The notes beneath the pieces are model-generated. The model searched no databases. It was given only the letters and a program-made list of their open reading frames with translations, and was not told the DNA's origin. Shown in pieces: positions 37,207 through 48,300 of a stretch of DNA of 64,000 bases; position 1 is the stretch's first letter, and every line of letters begins with the position of its first letter. This DNA comes from Combretum micranthum (taxonomy: Eukaryota; Streptophyta; Magnoliopsida; Myrtales; Combretaceae). The DNA is taken from the NCBI GenBank assembly GCA_024138025.1, contig JAMXBD010000236.1:992001-1056000 (forward strand), given 5' to 3'. Made by a program: the position numbers and the translations under genes.

Positions 37207-37625
37207 TAGAGCTGCAATGAACTGAGCCAAGCTTTTAAACGCTCAAGCTCGAACCGAGCTTTTTATGGAGCTTCTGTCAAGCCTGAAATTCAAGATTGAG
37301 TTTGGCTCATTTAGATAGCCCATTTTCTATTTAAATTTTTCATTATTTTTTTATCTTAAAAATATTATATAAGAATCGCTAAAATATATGAAATAAAAAT
37401 TAATTTTTATTATTTTAATTATATATTTACATATAATATAATATAAATATTAAACTCATAATTTTAATAACAAGCTTGTTTACAAACTAGCTTGCAAGTA
37501 GAAAGTCGAATTTAACTCGTTTAAATAAATAAGCTCTATTTCAAATTCAAACTCGACTGATTTATTAATTGAACTTGAACCAAACTTGAGTAACTCATAA
37601 ACAACTAGGCTCATTTGCAACCCTA
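37207..37625. mobile_element. hAT-like element, GAGCTCG family, copy 3
   Basis: The ends TAGAGCTGCAATGAACTGAG and (reverse complement) TAGGGTTGCAAATGAGCCTA form TIRs. Both ends contain AAGCTCGAAC and CAAACTCGACT-type words around an AT-rich core, as in the other two copies. The flanking 8-mers do not match, so this copy is older or its ends are misplaced. Confidence 0.5.
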
Positions 37626-37859
37626 GATAGATTATCAATCATAAGTGAAAAGACATGAACGCATTGGATGATGAAGCAAACATTTACCATTCTTAACGGT
37701 ATTCCACATCTATGGTTTAGTACATAAAATTTTTATTATATCGTAATTTTAGATAAATATTAGCGAGGACATATGGATGATTATAAAGCTATAACTCATT
37801 GCTTTCTATTTATAGAAACGCAGCACATTTAATCGAGGTATTCAGTTTGACAAACAGAT

Positions 37860-38310
37860 CTAATGAAGGCTCCTTGCCACCACGAACCATTTATCTCTAC
37901 ATGCATCTTCTATGAATCTATTGACACTGAAATGAAACTCAGCGGTTTATGTTTTCCGTGTGTGGTGGCTCCCCCATTGCTTCCCATAAGCCTTTATGGG
38001 AAAGTTTTGCGAATAATTATCTATGATGACCCGACTTATTTCCCCCAGATCCCTGGCACTTCATTCCATGTAGGCATAATCTTAGTACCAGAAAAAACAG
38101 GAGTGTCCAATTCCTCGATGCGTAAGGAATTCTTGATTTGTTGTGTCGTGAAAAAGGGAACAATTCGTCCGCAACAAATTTGGAAGGCATTCCTTTTTCA
38201 TTTCCGACTATGATATATAGGTCTGAAGGGTCTAAATCTTTATTTGCATCGGCAATATCATGAATATCTGTACATACTACATACAACTTAATAAAAGAGT
38301 GCCAATCCAA
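37860..38310. other. Unidentified coding-like segment beside the TBC gene
   Basis: About 450 bp of near-average GC remain open on both strands: 116 codons on + (37863-38213) and 97 on - (38017-38310). A third minus-strand frame (EELDTPVFSGTKIMPTWNEV) also looks protein-like before a stop. I recognise no family in any frame. The segment begins about 40 bp past the TBC stop codon, so it may be that gene's 3' UTR, a broken gene copy or an organelle-derived insert. Confidence 0.3.
38239..38244 (-). terminator. Candidate poly(A) signal of the TBC gene
   Basis: AATAAA on the minus strand about 105 nt after the stop codon, a normal 3' UTR distance in plants. Assigned by position only. Confidence 0.4.
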
Positions 38311-38348
38311 TCCAAATCTGGTATATTACCCAAGACAGAGACACCAAT

Positions 38349-39274
38349 CTACAAGACCTCATCATCTTGCTGGTAATACAATAGACTATTTTCAATAGGC
38401 AGTGAAGGCGGGGTGCCAGGTGGGATAGAAGCGGCACCATTTTCACCAGCACAAATGCATAATGCCTCTGCCTCCCTAAGGATGGAGTCTAGGTCAATGT
38501 GACCACTCAACCCATTGATGAACTTCAAGAGTGTATCAAAGTCCATCCGCTCACCCATGATTTTGTCTCGGTACCGCTTCAAGATTGCAACACATACATA
38601 TAGATGCAAGTGTTCAGATAGATGGTGCGTCCAAAGTACCTCCCACAAGCGCATTATTTGGTCATAGGAAAATTCCCTTCAGACATATAAAGCAATTGTC
38701 GATATTACAGAAGAAACAGCAAATTGTATTTTGTCTCAAAAACATTCCAAATTGAATTTTTCCCAATTTTCCCTTCAGAAAAATGAGATTTTCTCACATT
38801 GGTATAGTAAAAGATATAGCAAGCAGAGACTAATATGCAAAATTCAACACAATATGCACATGAGAACTATCATCAAAACAATATACAGTACCTCTTCAAG
38901 ACCATAAAGCAAGTAAATGTTGTTAAATACTAGACCTTGAGCTATATGTGATGAGGAGTAGTTCCATCCCTCGATATCAAATAGTAATCAAATACAAGAG
39001 AAACATGTCTTGGAAGCTAAATAATAAATCGCACAAAGAACACAACTATGAAGGTAACGGTTTTCTTTATTTTTTATGTATCTTTAAATGCTCATTTTGC
39101 CTGTCTATCATATATACACACATACATATACATATATATAAGGAAACAACCATTGAGATATAACTAATAGTAGTACTTATAATTAATGTGGTCATTTTTA
39201 TCTTGAGATTCTTATCACAAAAATTTAGTCAGAAACTCTTCATGAAGGTTCTGTGTGTGTCTCTGTGTGTGTGC

Positions 39275-39310
<36 letters not shown>

Positions 39311-42300
39311 AGAGGTCCTTTAAATAAGTACTGTTCCCTACCTAGAGACTGTGCTTTAACTTTAGCATCTATTATGCCATTTACAGATTGTTTTACAAGT
39401 GTCAGATTCGACCAATAACAAATGTAATATTTGTTACCAAGAAACCCTCTTTATGAATCTTGCAAATAAAGTGGAAAGATCCTTAAAAGAAAAAAGTTCC
39501 TTAATTTGTTGATATGCAACCTAAGGACCTAATGCCTAATGGAGGTCTTTAAGAATAAAGATAGCCTAATAGTAGGGTAAGTTAAAGGGATCAAATGAAG
39601 TGTGGCCATATGGTCCATAAATAGAAGAGTAATAGTGTATTAGAGGTAAGTAGCAAAGAGAGAGTATGAAGTCAATTTAATATTTTATTATAATAGTGTG
39701 TAAGAAGCTCTAAGCTTCATATTTAAGAGCATTTTGATAAATGAGCGCGTATCTTTCATCTCTTATCCAATATAGTTAAAACTCCAATTCATGGGTGAGA
39801 AGGATTCAAAGCTCAGGTTGAGAAATTTTAGAATAAATAAGAATCAAAAAGGAAAGAAGAGAAGGCCAGAGTCAAAGAAGAGGTACTAATGAACCTCAAA
39901 GAGAGAGAGAGAAGGAATCCCAACTTCATCTCTCATCACCAATGCTGAATATTGAGTCGCATGAAACCACAAAACTCAAGTAACCTACATCCCACTAATA
40001 AAACCACCATCCCATCAAGTCATGCAAACCCGTTAGTACAACCAATCGTCCTAATCAGGGACAAACAACCAGCTAAACCGAGTCAACAGCACTTTCCTCC
40101 AATATGAATCCACCGTAACTAAGCACTTCTAATTCATATTTTAGTATCTCTTCCTGTCAATCAGATGATAAACATGAATTAAAACTGCAACTGATGTAAG
40201 AAATGTGAAGTCAATCACTAGCAATGCTACTAGAAAACCAGCCTAACAGAAAGTGGCAGGAAGAGAGAAAAGAGAATAGAGAACCTTGCAATACTGTGCA
40301 AATTTGTTGGGAAGAGTTCAGAAGATATTCTAAATTCAATCTTAAGGATGAAAATTGACTGAAGGATACTGTGTTGTTAGACACATGAAAGCTTGTGAGA
40401 TAATGAATACAGGCCTTTTCACATTGAAGGTCATAAAGAGGAAGAATTTGGGCATGTGTCATTCATTTGTGTATTTGATTACCAGCCGCCCATTCACGAC
40501 AGCTAGTTGAAGCCATCACTTCAGAAGTTTTTAAATGCTTGCCTAAAGGACAGATTGATCTCAAGGAGAGAGTATTGCTGCTATAGATATGATTACTGTA
40601 GTATTTAAATTGTTGGTATTAGTGATTTATAATAGTTGAGTCTAATGCGGTATGGTCATGTGGCCCATCTTCATAAGCATTTTTGCTCGAGTATGTATTT
40701 TTTATATCATATTCAACATAGTCAAGATTTTGATTTGCAATTTTGTATCAGATACACTTAAAAAATATATAGCAAAAATAGCAAAAGGTTATAAAAAAAT
40801 TCTGCATGCTAACCATCTCCATGGATCCAGAAAAGAACTGAAATAAAACTACAATAAAGAAAAGGTAATCAGATTGTCCAACTAGAAAACTGACCTTTTA
40901 AATTGTATTAGAACCCAACGAAAGCAAAAGAAGTAATTCAAGCAATCATTATGCTTAAAATAGTTGTGCAGCGGACTGTCCAACAACTCCACCAACTGTC
41001 ACAAATAAAGCAACAGAATGATAGTATCAAATACCATATGCAATAGGCCAACAAAAGAAACAATATTTACCATAAGACCCTTTTTTCCCCCTTTTTTGTG
41101 TGTGTATTACTGCATTGCATAAAATATTTTCACTGCAAAGTTTCCACTACATTCAGGCAACAACTACAAATAAATCTGAAGCAACCAAAGTTTCCACGTC
41201 AGGAAAAGTTCTCTCAAGTTTGAGAGAAGTTAAAAAAAAAAAAAAAACCTGAAAAGTTCTTCTAACTTTGTGCACCCTCCCAAAATCATTTTGCTCAAAC
41301 ATGCTCTCTTAATATCAACTTTTACGTACTCAGTACTCCACCTGAGCACCTGCACCCACCCCTCTCACTCCCTTCCCTTCTCCCCCCCCCGCCCCCCCCC
41401 CCCCCCCCCCAACCCATTTAATGCCCTCTCTTATAGATGACAGCACTCATGATCTGGGACATCATATATTGAAAACAAAATAGAAGACAAAGCATCCACT
41501 CAACCATTAATTTCATGACATGTTCAAATTCAATTTACCCAGAAAATTAGTGAGCTAATTATGCCAAGAACGTGCAATGTTATAACAATCAAGTAACTCG
41601 AAAAAGAAAGACACACCTTAGATAATGCAAAAAGTTGAGAATGCATGCCACTTTGGTCTCTATTGAAATTGGGCCCAAGACGCTCCATCAATGCAACAAA
41701 ACACCAAAATGATTCTGATTCGTTCAGCATGACAAACAATACTGGGGAGAGAAGGTCACTCATGCCCTGGAAAATAGAAACAAACAGCCAAGCTAAAGGG
41801 GACACAACATTTTCCTTGATATGATTCCAAAAATTATGAACTTCTAGGTAGACATTAAAAAGCACACCCACACGCGTGCGCATGAAATAATAAAATGACA
41901 TACCGATAGGATAAGTATGTCGACAAGAGGATCCATCTTTAAAAATTGAAAAACATGAAACAAGATAAATGGACCAAAATGTCTAGTCCACAGCAAAACC
42001 CTTTTGTAGACTTTGTAAATTCATAATCCAAATACAAATTTCAAACAAGAATCAAGTAATAAGCAGATAAAGAATCAAAAAACCAATGGCATCATTATGT
42101 CGAAGATTATTCATCCCATTTACATGCAACACTTGTTAGATATAATATATAATTAATGGCAGTAATTTATAGCTGTTGTTGGTAATAGTATATGCAGCAA
42201 GGAGACCAGTAAAATGATGCCATGTGGCACACAAAAAGTGAAATAGTAGTATATATAGAGTAGTAGTCAGAGTGAATAGGACTTTTAGCTCTATCTGAGG

Positions 42301-45300
42301 ATCAATTTTTTATAGAATGTATAGCTCTTTTTATCTCATATTCAATAAAGCCGAGTTTCTATCAACACATTGCAAACACATAATCAAAAACATAGAAACA
42401 GTGAAGCTTCTTTAGGGTTCAACTAAAAGAGTATGATTTAATTTATAAAATAAAGGCACAGGAAAATCTCACCCCAAAGTCTGACTTGTTGGACCAAGCT
42501 TTTGTTCTATGAAAATTTTGGGAAGATGCTCCATGAAAAATCTTTTTGGGTAAGATGCTCCATGAAAAATCCAGTAACACAAGATGCTTGACGAAGAAAG
42601 AATCTAGAATTTCAATATTGTGTATTTTTTTTTCCTCTTTTGGTAATGAAGGCAAACAGCCATAATTTTTTTTTCCCCTTTTTTTCTTTTTTGGTGAAAG
42701 CCATAAATTGCATGCTTTGAATATAACTTCACCTATGTAAGCAGCCCAAGAAGTGTGATGGGCTTTGATCCCAGGATCTCATGTGGATGGTCAAGGGAGT
42801 TCTTAGGTTACTTCTACGACCCTATCACGAGACCATACCACTACTCATATAAAAATTAAATGGATTATAAAAAATTTCAAAAGTTCAATCACGGTCAGAA
42901 TTGTTCATTGATGGGATGAAACCAGTCCCGTTGTAACCGCCACAGGAGCGTAGAATTTTTCAAGTTCTTAAGGCCATATCCACTAAACCAACTTTTGGTT
43001 TTTCAATATCATGATTTGTTTCTAACATATATTAATTGCACGCAGAGGTAATTTCCAAGTAGTTGGCTATATTTTTGCATATCCCAAGCACATATCGCCA
43101 ATTTAATTTTGAGGATGCAACCTGCCCAAAACCTACAGGAGCTGTTGCGCTCATTTGTCAAAGGGAGAAATAAACCATGGACTTAAGTATTAATGCAACC
43201 AACCACCAAACAAGTGGATAATTTAAGCCAAGGTTACCAATTCAACAATGCTTTGTGCTCACATGTGCTCATTTCTTGCAAGGTTTTACTGGTAAACTTG
43301 AGCAATGCTCAGTTGTGTTACCAATTCTTAAGAGTAATGAGATGTAGATTCACAAGTCAAAGCCTTGTTAAACTCAGTATATTAAACAATCATTCTTACA
43401 AATTAGGGTCTTCAAATCAAGACCATACAAGTAAAAAAGAAGTTTTTAATTCCAAAAAGCGTTGATAGAGGGACATAGGGTCTCGGTTGACTCATCGAAC
43501 CACAACAACACATGATCTTCTCCCCCCCACCCCCACCCTTCCCCCCCTCCCCCCTCTTGTTTAACTTGCAAAGTCAGAATATCACTTGATTGCTCTGATT
43601 ATTGTTTCAAGTTAACCAAAAAGGAAAAAAGAAAAAGAAACCAATTATTGGCCCACATGGATAGCCAACTAAGGGGCTACAACTAGCATATTGGACTTCC
43701 ACCAAATACCGTGGCAAAAATAGATAACACTGGTAGAAATGTTGAAGAATAAGAGCCAACTCTTTGTCTTAAAGACCGTAGACAGCCGTGGAAAGGGGGG
43801 TAAAACAAAGAAAAGGAGCTAAAAATTAACTATAGAGACAGTCATGGAAATGATTAATAGGGATGGTAGGCAATGAAATGCTATAATGATGATGATTTCT
43901 TACCTGGCAGTAACCAAGATCAAAATTGTAAAACGAATACGTCAATAGAATATCTCGCAGAAGATTCACGTTTGCATTGTCATCTCCTTCATAAAAATAG
44001 AATGATCTATCTGTCCGTACCTTTCAATTGGAAAAACCACAGTGAAAGACATTAAATGACAAAAAAAGAAATCAATCTGGATGAAAGTAGAGGTTGCTAC
44101 ATACCACATCTTTATCTATCAGACCTTTTCGCTCCCTGAACTTTGTAAACTTTTTTGCCTGTTCTGCCGAGATGCTCTGCCAAATGGGTAGTTACACAAA
44201 TCAATCATGTTATATTATGAATAATGATAGAATGCGCAATATGAAACTAACTTCTATTGATATAAGCATAACGCCATTTTGACTCACAAGGTAACTAAAA
44301 CTATTCTTCTCACTGCCAAGAAAATTTGCTGCACACTTTTCAAAATACTGTCCAGCATGTGTAGAATTTGCCCAATAAAATATATATTTTAAAAAAGATC
44401 TAATAATCCTTTTAGGCCTCACTTAGTTAATTTCGTGAAACATGATTCCATGAAGTCCAGTTTACTGAAATTTGTAGCGAAACAAAAGTGAGAAAATAAT
44501 GGTTTTAGGAAACCTATAGCTCCCAATTCCATCGAATGTGATTAATCTCTCCCATCAGTTAGCTGGATCCAAAGATTTGGGAGCTATGGGATTAAATTTT
44601 ATCATCACCATATATCCCAACAAAACTATTTCTAAAACGAGTGACAAATTGGACTTACATGATATACTACTCCCTGACAAAAAAGTAGAGGCCTTATAAT
44701 AGATAATTAGATGATAAAGTTACAGCTTCATAAACAAAACATAACGAGCTGATCAATTTGTTAACCATTGACCAAACAAAAAGGAAATAAAGCACTCACA
44801 TAATATATGGAAATTTTTGTAAATGTCAAAGGCAATAATTAACATCAGCAGATAACAAGTCTAATATTAACTATAAGCTAACCAATCAATATCATATATT
44901 ATAAAATATTAACCAAGTGGTTGGACTTAATAATAGAGGAAGAGAAAAGGAAGAAACAAAAGATAATATATTAGGTTATAAAATTAAAATATTGATAAAC
45001 TATACCTAAACAAGCTAATCAATTAGTCAATGACTGACAGAACCAAACAGACAAAAAAGCAATCACACGATAATTAGAAAACTCTATAAAGCACAATGCA
45101 ATAATTAACATCAGCAAGTAATAAATTTATTATTAACAATAAATCATCCAATCAATATTGTAAATTACATAATTTATCAACATTGTGAACTGAATGATAT
45201 AAAATAACAGAGGAAAAAAGAAGCAAAAAGAAAGAAGAGCTGCCTTGCACTGCATGAATGCAGATATAAGGTCAAGGCACTCATTGATGCATGACAAGCC

Positions 45301-48300
45301 AAAAGCAGCATGAGTATGAGCAATAAAAAATGCAGTCTAGGACAAACCTTCCACTGCTGCTTAATGGTTTCATACTCTGACTTCCTAACAGATATATGAT
45401 ACTCCCTTTCAGCATAAGTTGAATCATAGGCATAGTATCCCAGCAAAAATGGCCAAACCTGAAATCATCGCTAATCTTAAAAACAAGCATCCAAGATATC
45501 ATAACTACAGTAGGAGAAAGGCCAAAACTTAATGTAATGCATCAATGCTAACCTCTCTTCTTAATTTGGGATCAACTCCTCCATAAAAAATCCTCTTCCG
45601 CAATGTTTGTGGGTCATTGATTCGTCCCTCAGAATCCAAGAAAGTGGACCACTGCAAACATATTGAAATAAGCAGAGTTAAATAGAACAGAGAAGGATTT
45701 ACGTCTATCCTGCCCCTGACGGATAGAAACTTCACAACCAATACTGACAGAAGGGCATAGAAAAATCACAATCTAAATCATAGAACTTACCTCTTCCATC
45801 ATTAGTGGTGGCTGTCGTGGTTGACCCCATACTAGAGTTATTTTATCAAACTGCCAAACAAAACGAACAAATTATAGATTTCTGTTGCAAAAAAGGGTCA
45901 TTGTAATGGCTGAAAAACCATTGTCTACTCCAAGAGATAAGTTAAAGTTGGATTATAATCCAAATGTGAAATAAATCTATAAATATATACATGCATCAAT
46001 TTGATGTAAAATGCTATTGGATTCCAATATATAAACATTACTGGAAAAGATAAAAATATGTTTTCTTCAAATTACATAATTATTAATTAAAACCGTATAG
46101 TTTTTTTTGGGTACAAAATTTCAATTTAGCATGAACCTTTAGTATACTCTATTTGAGAAGTTCAATAGTAAAATTCACTTTCCATGAAAAAACAACAAAT
46201 ACTTTCACACCCCATATAAAGGACAAAGAAACAGCATTCGATCTCAAACCAGGAATAATTCTGGTCCTATTTTATCAAACCAACTTTTTCTGAAAATCCC
46301 CCCAAGGTAATGAACTGCTTCACATGATATGAAACTAACAAATCCATAATATCATCTATAAATTTTTGCAACAACCCTTAATAAGAGTGCCACAAACTTC
46401 CATTTCATTCTTCAATACTTTCTCCCACCTATGACCTCAAAACATCCCACCCTAATCACACTTCTTTACACAAGTTGTCTCTGCACGAGCAAAACCTTAT
46501 ATTCATGGAATAGAAGTTCAATATATATATATATATATATATTTTTTTTTTTTTTCTGTTTGGGGGGTTGTTGTGTTGGTGGTTTTGGGGTGGTGTTGGA
46601 GTGGGGGGTTTGGGGGTGGGTGTGTTAAGAGGTTCACAATATTAGGAAAATCTAACGAAAGAAGCTTATCTATCCAACAACAACATTACCACACTAGCAT
46701 GTATTTTGAGAATACAGAAGATATTTTTTTTTTTTTTTTTTTTTTTTTGGGTGGGTGGTGGGTGTGTTGTGGGGGGGGGGATGGGTAAGTTAGACAATGT
46801 AGCTTCATTTGTCAGAAGCATGAAAAAATAGATAAAAGTAACGAATTAGGCATACTGCATAAGTGAGGACAAGAAATAAGACAGGATAACCATCACAACA
46901 AACTAAATCAGCTACAATGTACTTGCATAACAGATTGCTGCAACTACAGAACTGGTAAATAGAAAATACAAAAGTTTAACAATATTATTAGTCCCCCTAT
47001 TTCCAGTAATTGTGAAAATTCAGTATCAACAATGCAAAGATCGAGAATCACCTCCACAGGATCAGGTGCAATACGAACTGCTTCAGGTGCTTTTTCTGTA
47101 TCATCAGAAACTTCGACATCATGATCAAGAGGAGACATATAAGGAACTCTCCTGTCACTTGCACCAAACCCATTATTCCGACCTTCACGGAAGAGTTGCG
47201 TAGTTGTATCACGTGCAAACTTGGTGACCAGAGAGAATTTCTCCAATACTTGTATTGAGAGATCACGAGCAGGATCATGCACCTTATGCCGGGTACGTCC
47301 ATCATATAAAGACATACTAGGCCTCTGGCCAACATCATTTATCCCCTGGGTCTGACTTGAAGGTGACTCAGCAAGTGACATTGACATGGATGGCCCATTA
47401 GTGACAGTAACAGCCCTGGGCAGCTCCAATGAAGACAGAGTTCTCTGCATTAGTAAAATATACATATTCAAAATGAGAAATGAGATAGCATTATGTCATG
47501 AAGTATGACAGGAGAAAAAGAACCGCTATGAGATGACTGGACATGACATGCACCTGCAGTGGATTCTGAAAATCATTCACAAGAATAACGTTTGGATCTT
47601 CTTCAGACCTGAAACAAGTAGATGATGAGAAACATCATAGCACTAGCAGCAAAAGAACCTAAATCTACACTACAACATAGACATTTGACATTTCAACCAA
47701 AGAAGTAGGGGAAGAAGAAGAAAAGAAAAGGGGAAAAATAGACATTTAATGTTGTCAGTAGATAAAGGCACCAAAATTCAATTAAAGGTGCTAGCCTGGT
47801 CTTTCATCTATTTTAAATGCTTGAATCCATTGATCATGGGTTACAACTGAATCTACCAAGAATTGAAAGACTATGCAAGTTGCAACAGCCTACCTCACAA
47901 TAAAAACATGTTGCTTTACCGTAGCAAGGAACTCTCTGACTCCTCCACTGTAGAAGTAAAGCGGAGGATATGCAAGCCCTGCAGAAAACTTCCACTGATA
48001 TATCGCATAGAAACACCCCATCTGAAGCTATTACTATTATCTATTTGAATAAAGTAGAGCAATTATTGCTGCACGAACCCTATTTTTAAATGTCATTAAA
48101 ATTTATAGAGGTGGCAACATGCCTTTGTGTCACTAAAATTTCAAAGTAAATAATAGAAACAGCACCAGTCTTTAACTCCTAGCCTCCAAATTACATATGT
48201 CATAGAAATCCAAATTGTATAGGTCTTTCATGAGAAAATAAGAAATTGAATCAAATAATTTTGAAACCTTTTGCTTTCAGAAGATTTCCAGTGCATGTAC

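Larger units (their letters stand above)
41767..43903 (-). other. Intron 12 of the TBC gene (2.1 kb)
   Basis: Separates the codon for the catalytic Gln463 (last codon of exon 12) from the next TBC segment beginning GMSDLLSP. It contains a possible SINE-like block (42718-42993), a C-rich tract (43521-43556) and a 20-bp direct repeat, AAGATGCTCCATGAAAAATC, at 42523-42542 and 42552-42571. Confidence 0.8.

Noticed and set aside
39188..39418. 76-aa plus-strand frame with Val-Cys and Arg-Glu runs
   Set aside because: It spans the TG/GA microsatellite in TBC intron 14.
46431..46788. Gly/Val/Trp-rich plus-strand frames
   Set aside because: They translate the G-rich low-complexity blocks inside TBC intron 7.
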